DNA from: Deinococcus roseus
GTDB lineage: Bacteria; Deinococcota; Deinococci; Deinococcales; Deinococcaceae
Reading direction: 5' to 3'
Length of the DNA stretch: 64,000 nt
Assembly: GCF_014646895.1 (NCBI RefSeq)
Contig: NZ_BMOD01000014.1
Span: 1-64,000, forward strand
The notes beneath the pieces are model-generated. The model was not told where the DNA came from, made no database searches, and saw nothing but the letters and a program-made list of their open reading frames with translations. Shown in pieces: positions 17,999-26,680 of this stretch. Position numbers and translations under genes: made by a program. Every line of letters begins with the position of its first letter. Position 1 is the first letter of the stretch.

Positions 17999-18622
17999 AT
18001 GAGCAAATTGAACCAGAATCTGAACCTGCAACAAAAAGTCCTGGAGCACCTGGGTGAGCACACCGACACCCGTTTTGAAAGCACCCTTTCAGCGGAAGAG
18101 ATTGCTGCTGCCCTGGGGTACAGCAAAGAGGAAGTCGAAGGGGCCATTGAGGCGCTGGCATCCGATGGACTGGTGGACACCACCGGAAGCAGCTTCGATG
18201 GTTCAACAGCTCACATCACCCGAAAGGGTCAACGGCATCTCACCCATCCCACCGCTCCTCAAGGTGGCAATGTCTACAACAACCACATCCAGGGGTCTGT
18301 TGGGAGCTTGCAGCAGGGGGACAACAACACCATGACCATCCATCAAGGGGTGCAGGGGCAGGACCTTCCCAGCTTGATTGCTGCCCTGAAAACCGCTGTG
18401 CTGGATTTACCTGATGGCAAAAGGGAACAGGCGCTGGAGCAGGTGGAGGACATCGAGGAAGATGTCCAGGGTGGAAAAGTGAAACCCTCACGGTTCATGG
18501 CGGCTTTCGAGCGCATTCAGGCCCTGTCTGGAGGTGCGAAAGTCATCATGACGAACCTCCTGGGAATTGCTCGCTTGGCTGGCGTCGAAGTGCCGGAGGG
18601 CATGTCTGATGGATCTGAGTGA
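17999..18622 (+). CDS. Cassette protein A3: wHTH, QQG motif, helical domain
   Basis: 207 aa from ATG 17999, ten bases after the B2 stop. Winged helix at 8-82 (STLSAEEIAAALGYSKEEVE, then AHITRKGQRHL); motif VYNNHIQGSVGSLQQGDNNT at 92-111; helical C-terminus at 120-200 (DLPDGKREQALEQVEDIEED). It is collinear with A2 and the two halves of A1, which supports reading A1 as a broken gene. Its last 14 bases overlap the start of B3, so A3 and B3 are probably made together. Confidence 0.78.
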   Translation: MSKLNQNLNLQQKVLEHLGEHTDTRFESTLSAEEIAAALGYSKEEVEGAIEALASDGLVDTTGSSFDGSTAHITRKGQRHLTHPTAPQGGNVYNNHIQGSVGSLQQGDNNTMTIHQGVQGQDLPSLIAALKTAVLDLPDGKREQALEQVEDIEEDVQGGKVKPSRFMAAFERIQALSGGAKVIMTNLLGIARLAGVEVPEGMSDGSE

Positions 18623-19010
18623 CCACATTCTGAAGCGGCAGGCGGAGCGCCTGTTGTTGCTGGAGTACATCTACCAGCAGGTGGAAGTCAAAGGGGAGGC
18701 AGCCGTGGAAACCCGACTTTTCATGGAGGAGCATGCCATGGCTGCGCCTGATCTGATTCGGGCCGTGGAGTACCTGAAGGGAGAAAATCTGATCCGCAAA
18801 ATGGGTGACCGGGGAGAGGGCTTCATGTTGGTTACCCTGAGTCACCTGGGTGTGGTGGAGATTGAGGCAGCGCACCGACGTCCCAAAGAAGGCACCCAGC
18901 ATTTCTCTCCTCAGGTGGTGAACCACTTCTATGGGGAGGTGAAGATGCAGCAGGGCAACCACAATCAGCAGGTGATTCAATCTCCCCCTGAAGAAGAACA
19001 GGACGTTTGA
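18609..19010 (+). CDS. Cassette protein B3: wHTH plus FYG...QQGNHN motif
   Basis: 133 aa from ATG 18609, overlapping A3. GGAGGG near 18595-18600 serves as ribosome site. The winged-helix part covers 8-90 (RQAERLLLLEYIYQQ, DLIRAVEYLKGENLIRKM, VTLSHLGVVEIE). The motif VNHFYGEVKMQQGNHNQQ lies at 104-121 and an acidic tail ends the protein. It is the last gene of the array; the next gene is convergent, so the operon ends here, but I saw no clear terminator. Confidence 0.77.
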   Translation: MDLSDHILKRQAERLLLLEYIYQQVEVKGEAAVETRLFMEEHAMAAPDLIRAVEYLKGENLIRKMGDRGEGFMLVTLSHLGVVEIEAAHRRPKEGTQHFSPQVVNHFYGEVKMQQGNHNQQVIQSPPEEEQDV

Positions 19011-19094
19011 TCGCCTGAGAGCGTTGCTCCGTTAATCAAACTCTGGAATCTGCTTTTCAGAGCCGGGATTTGCACACCAGCAACAGGGATTCCA

Positions 19095-19931
19095 TCACAG
19101 CCCCAGCCAGTCTTTGGCTTCGTGCAACCTTCCCAATTTCACCAGGGCTTGCCCTTTCAGGCCCGGGTACAGTGGGCTGTTGGGGTGTTGTTCCAGGATG
19201 TCCAGGGCCTGCTGGGGGTGCTCCATTTCCAGCAGCACCATGGCTTTGCGCATGGCCACCACGGTGCTCAGCTGAGGGTCTTGGAGTTTGTCGAGTTCCC
19301 GGAGGAGGTTCTCCAGTTCGGGTTTGCTGGCGTTCTCGCCGAGCAGGCGGTCAAAGAGGTGGGCTTTCTGCACCATCACGTGCAGGTGCTTCCAGCTGCG
19401 GTAGACTTTGCCGCTGCTTTTGCTTTTGGCTTTCGGCAGGGGTTTAGTGGTTTCCATCTGCAGGATGGCCGCGTAAAGTTCACGCTTGTGGTGTTCCACC
19501 AGGAACAGCAGGTCCTTGTGGGCACCGGGTTCGTCGATGTACACCCGCCAGTCGCTGATGGTGTCTGGTTCTGCGGATTTCAGGGTTTCTGGGTTTTCCC
19601 GGAGGGGTTTGATCAGCTGCTCGGTGGTCTGCCAGACATACAGGTACCCGTGCCATGCCGCTCCGAGGCGGTCCCCGATTTCCTCAAGTTGCGCGGTCTC
19701 ATCGATGCTCAAGGGGCGCTGGATGCGCTGGGCGATGCGGTCCATCAGGTGCTTGCGTTCCTGGGTGGCCTGGGTCTGGAATTCCACGGCATCTGCAGAG
19801 AAGGAGCCTGTTTTCTGGAATTCGCGTTCTGCGAGGCGTTGCAACTCCAGAACACCGATGAAAACGGCGTAAATCATTTCAAGTGAATCTGCATTTTGTC
19901 TGATCATGTTCTTCAGTGTAATGGTCCTCAT
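19095..19931 (-). CDS. Hypothetical helical/TPR-like protein
   Basis: 278 aa from ATG 19931; GGGGTGA lies about 11 nt upstream, and the open frame extends to 20012 without a better start. The protein is helical throughout, and its end has TPR-like pairs (MVLLEMEHPQQALDILEQHP, then ALVKLGRLHEAKDWLG). The middle has the basic stretch KPLPKAKSKSSGK. No catalytic motif. It is convergent with the cassette operon, so it is probably not part of it. Cytosolic; function unknown. Confidence 0.7.
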   Translation of the reverse strand: MRTITLKNMIRQNADSLEMIYAVFIGVLELQRLAEREFQKTGSFSADAVEFQTQATQERKHLMDRIAQRIQRPLSIDETAQLEEIGDRLGAAWHGYLYVWQTTEQLIKPLRENPETLKSAEPDTISDWRVYIDEPGAHKDLLFLVEHHKRELYAAILQMETTKPLPKAKSKSSGKVYRSWKHLHVMVQKAHLFDRLLGENASKPELENLLRELDKLQDPQLSTVVAMRKAMVLLEMEHPQQALDILEQHPNSPLYPGLKGQALVKLGRLHEAKDWLGL

Positions 19932-20058
19932 GCAAACCAGATCACCCCTGTGCGAACAGCTGTTTTCCATCCCCATTGGGGCTCGTCTGGTCTCTGTCCC
20001 TCCAACTGCCATTCAGTCAGCTGTTCAAACCGTCTGACGGTTCAGGTGACATCTGGGT

Positions 20059-20688
20059 TCACTGAACAGTCCGGGCAGAATTCATCACCAGCCGCACCAG
20101 CAGTTCATCCTCATCGGCTTTCGGCTGTCCGTTCGGGCCGTACCACAACACGCCCACCAGGGCCGCCAGATCACCCGTGCCAAAGAACACCCGGCTCTTG
20201 GCCCCTTTGGGGTACACAGCCATCTTCAAGGTGGTGGTGCCCACCTGGAACGTCTGGGTGGTGGTGTCATCCAGGGCATTGTTCTCGGAAATCAATTGAT
20301 CCAGGTGGTGCATCCAGCCCCGGTCGTAGGTGTTGCCGTGCGGGGCTCCGTAAGCAAAAGCCACAGCGATCCCTTTCTCAAACTTCACGAACAGGCTCTC
20401 CCCGGCACTGTCCGGACAGTACCCGTTGGTGTTCCCACCCAGTTGCGCAGGCTGGTCGTCTGAGACGTAAAGCTGATCCTCCTGACTCCAGATCAGGGGG
20501 GTGTAGGTGCCCTTGATGCAGTACACGCTGGCCACGTGCGTTTTGATGCCCTCGAAGAACTGGCGTTTCGCTGGACCGAAACGTTCGGTGAGCTTCTCAG
20601 GGGCGAGCCCAAACAAACCCACCGCATGGGCAGGTGCACTGAGCGTCAGGGTTGCGATGAGGATGCAGGAGAACATGGCGTTTTTCAT
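20059..20688 (-). CDS. Exported hypothetical protein
   Basis: 209 aa with a clear signal peptide (MKNAMFSCILIATLTLSAPA, cut after AHA). The mature part has two cysteines that could pair (VYCIKGTY and NGYCPDSAG) and the segment SRVFFGTGDLAALVGVLWYG. ATG 20688 is preceded by AAGGA. Periplasmic or surface protein of unknown function; stands alone with 127 bp to the next gene. Confidence 0.8.
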   Translation of the reverse strand: MKNAMFSCILIATLTLSAPAHAVGLFGLAPEKLTERFGPAKRQFFEGIKTHVASVYCIKGTYTPLIWSQEDQLYVSDDQPAQLGGNTNGYCPDSAGESLFVKFEKGIAVAFAYGAPHGNTYDRGWMHHLDQLISENNALDDTTTQTFQVGTTTLKMAVYPKGAKSRVFFGTGDLAALVGVLWYGPNGQPKADEDELLVRLVMNSARTVQ

Positions 20689-20780
20689 GGTTCATCGTTT
20701 TCCTTTTGAGGGTGAGCACCACTCCAGTTGCGGGTTTTCTTGTTCCAACACGTAGTCCGCTGGATTTGTTCCTCTGGTCT

Positions 20781-21491
20781 TCAAGTCTTCTGACCTTCAA
20801 ACAATTGACCGAGCTGCAAGATGCTCACCCGCCAGTTGTGCAGGTCCTGCTGGAGTTTCTGCAGGCGCGGCAGGAATTCTTCAATGTCAGGGATCTGCTG
20901 CCAGCCTTCCACCACCTTCAGGAACACCTGGGTGTCCAGGTCCTGCCGCTGTTGCACCTCCCGAATGTGTGCAAGCAGGTCCGGCTCCAGTTGCCCGGCC
21001 ACTTCCCCTGCTTCCTGTAGGAGTTCCAGCACCTCTTCGGTGCCCTGCTGGTGCTCCCGCACCACAGCTTCGATCAAAGGCAAATGCAGCACGCTGCGCT
21101 CCCCGAACTTTCCAGTCAGGGGCCGGGGATGTTCCAGCAGGCGTTCAGCGGCCAGCAGCACCGCTTCTTGCACCGCCTCATGGGCGTTCAAGGTCCCTCT
21201 GAAGGTGCGGATCTCCTGGAGTTGCCGGACCGTCTGGGCCTGACCTTCCCACAAATTCAGGGTGTGGTGGATCTCCCGGTTGTCCCGGATGTCCTGCCGG
21301 AGTTTGTTGATGGTCTCTTGCAACATGCGGCGTTCCAGGGCATTTTGAGGGCGGCTGGACTGGTAGAGGAACTTGTGGTGCAAGCGGTTCCCGTGCTGGA
21401 CCCGGCTTTGCAGGTCTTTGAGGAGCATGGGCAGCTGGTCCAGGGAAGGGCCTTGGGTCATGGCCCAAGTGTACTTCAGGAAGACCTGCAT
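20781..21491 (-). CDS. Hypothetical coiled-coil-rich protein
   Basis: 236 aa from ATG 21491, preceded by GAGGGGG; ATG 21461 (MTQGPS) is an alternative start. Almost entirely charged, Leu- and Gln-rich helix (ALERRMLQETINKLRQDIRD, VVREHQQGTEEVLELLQEAG, FLPRLQKLQQDLHNWRVSIL), consistent with coiled coils or a helical bundle. No enzymatic or nucleic-acid motif recognised. Cytosolic. Confidence 0.72.
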   Translation of the reverse strand: MQVFLKYTWAMTQGPSLDQLPMLLKDLQSRVQHGNRLHHKFLYQSSRPQNALERRMLQETINKLRQDIRDNREIHHTLNLWEGQAQTVRQLQEIRTFRGTLNAHEAVQEAVLLAAERLLEHPRPLTGKFGERSVLHLPLIEAVVREHQQGTEEVLELLQEAGEVAGQLEPDLLAHIREVQQRQDLDTQVFLKVVEGWQQIPDIEEFLPRLQKLQQDLHNWRVSILQLGQLFEGQKT

Positions 21492-21652
21492 ACCCTTACC
21501 CCCTCAGCCGAAGGAGGAGAAGGGCAAAAGGTGCACAGCCAGTTCCCATGACTTGTTCAACAAGAAACCACCCATCCTTCAGATGCAAAGTTAAGCTTCC
21601 GCTGTTCTGGATGGGCCATCCCAGCAACACCGAAGGCCTGAAGCCTCTCCCC

Positions 21653-22591
21653 TCAGAGCAGGTTGGATTGCAATGGCAGTGGGTACACCAGCCAACGGTA
21701 CCCCCACGGCACCTGCACCACCAGACCGGAAGGCTGAAACGCGGCTTCTTCGCTGGCCAGGTGCTCCGGGAAGTAAATCTCGTGGTCCTCATGCCGGGCC
21801 AGGGTGCCGCCCAGAATTCTGGCCTGCTCCTGCAGCTCATCAGAGGCATCAGTGATGGGCTGGGTGTCCAGGGCACCGTAAGACAGGAAGGCCCCGGGGA
21901 AGGTTTTGCGCACAAACTCGTACAGGAAGGTGTCCACCACCTCCCAGTGCGCCATGTGGGGATCGTCCATCAGCAGGGTGTGCGCCTCCCAGAAATGCAC
22001 CCAGAAGTCAAACAAGAGGGCGTCTTCAGGCAGTTGGTTTACTGCGGCCTGCAACTCGGGGGATCCATGCTGCAGTGCCCACTTCCGGTTCCGCATGCTG
22101 ATTTTTTCTGCCTGAGTGAGCAGGAAAGCCCGGAAGCGCTCCACCACGGCACTGGCTTTGACCTGGTACTCTTCCTCCAGTGTTTTGCCCAGGGAACCGT
22201 GAATGAATTCATGGTGGGGCAGCAGGTCTTCATCACTGAGGGTAAGAAGCCCATCAATGCGGTCCCTGAGGGCCTGCTGGCCTTGCAGCCACGCGGCTTT
22301 GCGGTCCGCGTAATCCTCAAAGAAACGCATCCAGCGCGCGGTGTCAGCAGGATGCAATTCCGGGGCGTAATGGGGACGGCCTTCCAGCATCAGGGTGCAG
22401 CGGGCCTGCCCACCGGTGAGGTCACGGATGAACTGCTGCTGCTCAGGACGGAACACCGCCAGGTTGATGATCTGGTGGTGCGGCACCCCAGGGGGCTCTG
22501 TGTGGAAGCGCTGGAGCTGAGCGGACCACCGGGGGATGGCAGAGGCCTGGGATTCGATTTCAATGGTGTGCAGAATGGTGTTTCTCGCCAT
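21653..22591 (-). CDS. Hypothetical helical protein, 312 aa
   Basis: Start taken at ATG 22591 (MARNTILHTIEIE); the open frame reaches 22708 but the extra part has unnatural composition. Rich in helices with many His, Trp and Phe residues (DLLPHHEFIHGSLGKTLEEE, LFDFWVHFWEAHTLL). No recognised family, signal or membrane helix. The 161-bp gap before the coiled-coil gene argues against tight coupling. Confidence 0.68.
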   Translation of the reverse strand: MARNTILHTIEIESQASAIPRWSAQLQRFHTEPPGVPHHQIINLAVFRPEQQQFIRDLTGGQARCTLMLEGRPHYAPELHPADTARWMRFFEDYADRKAAWLQGQQALRDRIDGLLTLSDEDLLPHHEFIHGSLGKTLEEEYQVKASAVVERFRAFLLTQAEKISMRNRKWALQHGSPELQAAVNQLPEDALLFDFWVHFWEAHTLLMDDPHMAHWEVVDTFLYEFVRKTFPGAFLSYGALDTQPITDASDELQEQARILGGTLARHEDHEIYFPEHLASEEAAFQPSGLVVQVPWGYRWLVYPLPLQSNLL

Positions 22592-22797
22592 TCTTTCATT
22601 GTACTCAAATGGCCTTGCTGTCCGGCATGGGGCTTTCCCGGAGTGAACTGCGTCAAGGTTCAGCTGGTCGCGTTGTTTTGATTGGCTTTCCATCATGGAG
22701 TGGGGCATGCCGAGCCAAACGGCTCAATTTCCCACACCTGAGCCTGGAAGGGTCAGGTGCCCTGGTGTTTTCGACTCCACCTGAGCCGACTGAAGTG

Positions 22798-22852
22798 GAG
22801 GTATGGCAAGGATTCTGGAAATTGACTCCATGTTTGGTGGAGATTCATCATG
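22798..22852 (+). repeat. 55-bp inverted repeat, left copy
   Basis: Matches the reverse complement of 26183-26237 at 52 of 55 positions by eye. The pair encloses the SDR, aldo-keto reductase and AraC genes. One frame reads MARILEIDSMF in both copies, so the unit may derive from a coding or mobile-element end. Confidence 0.75.
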
Positions 22853-23002
22853 CTGGACACCGGAATGCGCTCTCGCAGAGGAACCCTCAGACCACCAATG
22901 GGCAAAGCCGGTATTTCATGTCTTCATGGGCAAATCAGGCAAGAACTGAGCACGATCAGGCAAGTCCGCTTGAGCTTCACCTCCTACAATGACAGGTGAA
23001 CA

Positions 23003-23027
23003 GGGCCGTCCGATACACGAACGGCCC
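23003..23027 (+). promoter_or_regulatory. Hairpin or operator upstream of SDR gene
   Basis: GGGCCGT, 11-nt spacer, ACGGCCC: a perfect 7-bp inverted repeat, about 32 nt before the start codon. It could be an operator for the downstream AraC regulator or a leader hairpin. Confidence 0.4.
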
Positions 23028-23059
23028 ACGTCACACCTCAATGAAAACTGGAGACTGTC

Positions 23060-23941
23060 ATGTCTGAGAAAAGCACGAACAAGCAAGTCTGGCTGATCAC
23101 AGGAGCCGGGCGTGGGCTGGGACTCGATCTCGCACAGGCCGCCTTGAAGGCCGGGCACCTCGTGGTCGCCACGGGACGCAACCCAGAACGGATCAGGGCG
23201 GCACTCGGGGACCATCAGGACCTCCTGACCGTCCCACTCGACGTCACCCGCCCAGAAGACGCCCAGGCCGCGGTTGAGGCCACCTTGGACCGCTTTGGTC
23301 AACTGGACGTGCTGGTCAACAACGCAGGCAACTTTTACGCCGGGTTCTTCGAGGAACTCAGCCCCGAACAGGTGCGCAGCCAGATCGAGACCTTGCTGTT
23401 CGGCCCCATGAACGTTGCCAGGGCTGCCTTGCCTGTGATGCGAAAGCAGCGTTCCGGACTCTTGATCACCCTCTCTTCCACCGCTGGCATCACCGGAGGG
23501 GCGTTCTGCACGGCCTACGCCGCCGCAAAGTTCGGCATTGAAGGCTGGATGGAATCCCTCACCCCCGAGGTCGCCCCCTTCGGCATCCGCACCATGCTGG
23601 TGGAACCGGGATTCTTCCGCACCGAATTGCTCACCGAAACGTCCACCACCTACGCCCAGCCGCACATTGACGACTACGCCGAGAAAACCCGGGAGACCAT
23701 CACAGCCTGGAACAGCATGAACGGCCAGCAGGGTGGGGACCCGGCCAGACTTGCCGACGCAATCGTGCAACTTGCTGCCCATGATCAGCCGCCTTTTCGC
23801 TTCGCCGCCGGTGCAGACGCGGTGAGCACATTCGAGCAGAAGGCCCAGGCCTTGCTGGCAGAGGCCCACGCCCACCTGGAGCTGTCCAGCAGCCTTGCCC
23901 ACAGTGACCCACAACCCACCTCGAACGGAGATCAACCATGA
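23060..23941 (+). CDS. Short-chain dehydrogenase/reductase
   Basis: 293 aa from ATG 23060, with GGAG 7 nt upstream. Classical SDR: cofactor motif TGAGRGLG at 14-21, NNAG at 87-90, Ser140, Tyr153 and Lys157 in YAAAK. It would oxidise or reduce an alcohol/carbonyl with NAD(P)(H); Gly40-Arg41 after the second beta strand suggests NADP. Substrate unknown. The C-terminal 40 residues extend beyond the standard fold. Its stop overlaps the reductase start (ATGA), so both are one operon. Confidence 0.93.
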   Translation: MSEKSTNKQVWLITGAGRGLGLDLAQAALKAGHLVVATGRNPERIRAALGDHQDLLTVPLDVTRPEDAQAAVEATLDRFGQLDVLVNNAGNFYAGFFEELSPEQVRSQIETLLFGPMNVARAALPVMRKQRSGLLITLSSTAGITGGAFCTAYAAAKFGIEGWMESLTPEVAPFGIRTMLVEPGFFRTELLTETSTTYAQPHIDDYAEKTRETITAWNSMNGQQGGDPARLADAIVQLAAHDQPPFRFAAGADAVSTFEQKAQALLAEAHAHLELSSSLAHSDPQPTSNGDQP

Positions 23942-24993
23942 AGTACCGCACGCTCCCCGGAACTGGCATCAGCGTCTCGAACCTCGCCCTCGGTGTGATG
24001 GGATTTGGCACCGAGACGGACGAAGCCGAAGCCTTCAGGATCCTGGATCGGTTCATCGAGGCTGGCGGCAACCTGATCGACACCGCCAACGTTTACGGGG
24101 CAGGTGCCTCCGAAGAACTCCTTGGACGCTGGTTTACCAGCCGACCCGATGACATCACCGGACGGGTCGTCCTGGCCACCAAGGGCCGCTTCGCCACCGG
24201 ATCCGATCCCAACGACAACGGTTCATCCAGGCGCAATCTGGACCGCGCCCTGAATGCATCGCTGCGCCGCCTTGGACGGGAAACGGTGGACCTGTACCAG
24301 CTGCACGCCTGGGACCCCCTGACCCCCATCGAAGAGACCCTGAGGTTCCTGGACGGGGCCGTGCGTGCTGGCAAAATTCACCACATTGGCCTGTCGAACT
24401 TCACCGGCTGGCAAATGCAACTCGCCCTCTCCACCGCAAAGGCCCTGGGCCTGACCGTGCCGGTCACCTTGCAGCCCCAGTACAGCCTAGTCTCCCGCGA
24501 GATCGAGTTCGAGATTGTCCCTGCAGCCCTCCACAACGGCATTGGGCTCCTTCCGTGGTCCCCGCTGGCTTCAGGGTTCCTGAGCGGCAAGTACCAAAAG
24601 GGCAGCCAACCCGGCAAGGGCACCCGGGCTGGAGAAGGCAACCCGATGTACGACCACATCTTTGGTGACCTCGCCGCGAAAGACCAGAATTGGGAGGTCC
24701 TCGATGTTGTTGTCGACATCGCGAAACAGAATGGGGTCACGCCCAGCCAGGTCGCGCTCAGCTGGGTCACGAACCGCCCAGGCGTCACCGCCCCCATCAT
24801 CGGCGCGAGAACCCTGGATCAGCTGGAGCAAAACCTGATCGGCGGCGACCTCGTGCTGAGCGAGGAAGAAACCCGGAGGCTGGATGAGGTCAGTGCACCC
24901 ACACCAAACGCTTACCCTTACGGGCCGTTCGGGGTGAAGCAACGGGACCGTTACGTGGACTCCAGCAAAGCAGGCATCCTGGAGCTGTTCTGA
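23938..24993 (+). CDS. Aldo-keto reductase
   Basis: 351 aa, a TIM-barrel NADPH-dependent oxidoreductase. The AKR tetrad is intact: Asp48 and Tyr53 (NLIDTANVYG), Lys82 (LATKGR) and His123 (LYQLHAW). Late motifs GLSNFTGWQ, LLPWSPLASGFLSGKY and PIIGARTLDQLEQN match the AKR family related to YajO/IolS-type proteins. Coupled to the SDR by the 4-nt overlap; together they could process one carbonyl compound. Confidence 0.94.
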   Translation: MKYRTLPGTGISVSNLALGVMGFGTETDEAEAFRILDRFIEAGGNLIDTANVYGAGASEELLGRWFTSRPDDITGRVVLATKGRFATGSDPNDNGSSRRNLDRALNASLRRLGRETVDLYQLHAWDPLTPIEETLRFLDGAVRAGKIHHIGLSNFTGWQMQLALSTAKALGLTVPVTLQPQYSLVSREIEFEIVPAALHNGIGLLPWSPLASGFLSGKYQKGSQPGKGTRAGEGNPMYDHIFGDLAAKDQNWEVLDVVVDIAKQNGVTPSQVALSWVTNRPGVTAPIIGARTLDQLEQNLIGGDLVLSEEETRRLDEVSAPTPNAYPYGPFGVKQRDRYVDSSKAGILELF

Positions 24994-25088
24994 GGCCCAC
25001 CCTTGCTGCCGAAGGAACAAAGTTGAATCTCACCAAATGAGGGCAAACCCGCTTTAAGCTCGGGGTATTCCTTCACCCCAGGGTCAAC

Positions 25089-26039
25089 ATGCCCACCGAA
25101 CGCCAAAGGAACCAAATACATGGAGGCCAGGCCCTTATGGAAGTGGAGGCTCACCAGAACAGTGCACAGGCCCTGACCGATCAGGTGCTCCGCCGGACGG
25201 GCTGGGCTGAAGATGTCACCACCCTGTGGCCTGCCCTGACGCTGCACCGCCGGGTGAGACCGACGCCGGAGGCCCCCTGCCTCTACCAGCCCAACGTCAC
25301 CGTGGTCCTCAGTGGCCAGAAGCGGGTGGTGCTGGCGGTGGAGCAGTTTTTGATGACACCGGGGCATTTTTTGCTCACTTCCGCCAACCTGCCTGTGACG
25401 CCTCAAATTGTGGAGGCCAGCCCGAACCATCCGTTCCTGGCTGTGATGCTCATGCTGGACCTGAATGCTCTGGCGGCGTTCCTGCTCAACCACGACCTTC
25501 CAGCCCCCAGCAAAAGACCATCTCAGCGGGCCATTGCCCTGGGGGCCACCTCCCCGGAACTGCTGGACGCCTTCCGGCGGCTGGTGGCTTTGCTTGATAC
25601 TCCAGGTGACCTGCCGGTGCTGGCCCCACTGATCGAACAGGAAATCCTGTACCGGTTGCTGTGCACCCCTCAGGGGGAGCGGCTACGGGACATGGCTGCC
25701 GCCAGTGGTCACAGCCACCGCCTGTCCAGGGCACTCCGGTGGCTGGAGAGGCACTTCAGGGATCCGCTGAACATCACGGACCTGGCCGAGCATGTGGGGA
25801 TGAGCCCTTCGGCGTTCCACCGCCTGTTCAAAGACATCACGGCGATGAGCCCCCTGCAATACCAGAAGACCCTGCGGCTCTCGGAAGCCCAGCGGCTGAT
25901 GCTGACCCAGGACATGGATGCGGCCCGGGCCGCATTCGAGGTGGGTTACGTCAGTCCGTCGCAGTTCAGCCGCGAGTACCGACGGCAGTTCGGTGTGTCG
26001 CCCATCAGCCACGTGGCCACCCTGCGGGAAACGGACTGA
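25089..26039 (+). CDS. AraC-family transcriptional regulator
   Basis: 316 aa from ATG 25089, or 300 aa from ATG 25137, which has GGAGG about 10 nt upstream. N-terminal AraC_N-type sensor domain (YQPNVTVVLSGQKRVVL, LLTSANLPVTPQI), then two helix-turn-helix motifs (NITDLAEHVGMSPSAFHRLF and AAFEVGYVSPSQFSREYRRQ). It lies 95 bp after the reductase on the same strand and most likely controls the SDR-AKR genes in response to their substrate. The hairpin at 23003-23027 is a possible target. Confidence 0.92.
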   Translation: MPTERQRNQIHGGQALMEVEAHQNSAQALTDQVLRRTGWAEDVTTLWPALTLHRRVRPTPEAPCLYQPNVTVVLSGQKRVVLAVEQFLMTPGHFLLTSANLPVTPQIVEASPNHPFLAVMLMLDLNALAAFLLNHDLPAPSKRPSQRAIALGATSPELLDAFRRLVALLDTPGDLPVLAPLIEQEILYRLLCTPQGERLRDMAAASGHSHRLSRALRWLERHFRDPLNITDLAEHVGMSPSAFHRLFKDITAMSPLQYQKTLRLSEAQRLMLTQDMDAARAAFEVGYVSPSQFSREYRRQFGVSPISHVATLRETD

Positions 26040-26182
26040 ACCCCAGTCGTGTTTTTGAAGGAAGAAAGGTGAAATGGCCCGATGTTTTTCCCCGGACGGG
26101 TCCGGCCCTCCGTTTCCAGGAGCATCCTGGAGCAGGATCTGGAGAGGTAAGGTCAAAAAGAGAAGCGAATTCTGGCGTGTCA

Positions 26183-26237
26183 CATGATGAATTTCCATCA
26201 AACATGGAGTCAATTTCCAGAATTCTTGCCATACCTC
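26183..26237 (-). repeat. 55-bp inverted repeat, right copy
   Basis: Inverted partner of 22798-22852 with three mismatches. It overlaps the 3' end of the membrane-protein gene at 26210, supplying its last residues (RYGKNSGN). Confidence 0.75.
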
Positions 26238-26671
26238 AAGTGGGCGGTGAGCAGGCAGGTGACGGTGCAAGAGGCTCCAGCAAAAAGGCTCTCAGCGGGG
26301 GAAGCCAGGGGGTCAAACCACAGGCCCAGATGGCCACCCACCGTCAGGTGCACAAGGGTTTCTGGCAGGGGGGCCAGGGGGGCTTTCTGCAGGATTCGGC
26401 CCACGGTGAAGGCCAGCAGCAGGTGCACGAAGAAGGGCAGGAAACCAAAGCCAAAGGCCAGGACGATCAGCAGAGCGTAAGGAATGAAGGTCAAAAAGTC
26501 CACATAAGTGTCTTTGAGGGGCAGGTGACCGATCTGGTTGGTGTGGGCCGAAAAGAGGATCCCGGCGAGCAGCGCAGAAGCCCAGAAGCCATGGGTTTCT
26601 GCTTCCCACCACACCTGTCGAGGAATGGAAGGCGGAGGATGACCATGGAAGCGCTTCATCTGGTTCAGCAT
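26210..26671 (-). CDS. Small integral membrane protein
   Basis: 153 aa from ATG 26671; GTG 26680 and ATG 26659 are alternatives. Three or four hydrophobic segments are visible (HGFWASALLAGILFSA, FLTFIPYALLIVLAFGFGFL, FFVHLLLAFTVGRIL and a weaker C-terminal one, SLFAGASCTVTCLLTA). No family recognised. The last codons lie inside the 55-bp repeat, so the C-terminus may have been altered by insertion or recombination. Confidence 0.65.
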   Translation of the reverse strand: MLNQMKRFHGHPPPSIPRQVWWEAETHGFWASALLAGILFSAHTNQIGHLPLKDTYVDFLTFIPYALLIVLAFGFGFLPFFVHLLLAFTVGRILQKAPLAPLPETLVHLTVGGHLGLWFDPLASPAESLFAGASCTVTCLLTAHLRYGKNSGN

Positions 26672-26680
26672 AACCCCCAC

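Larger units (their letters stand above)
22592..23059. other. Intergenic region with left copy of 55-bp inverted repeat
   Basis: 468 bp without a convincing gene. It contains the repeat at 22798-22852 and the hairpin at 23003-23027 before the SDR gene. Confidence 0.5.

Noticed and set aside
22609..22992. 127-aa plus-strand frame sharing its centre with a frame at 25683-26270
   Set aside because: The shared peptide is only the translation of the 55-bp inverted repeat; neither frame looks coding outside it.
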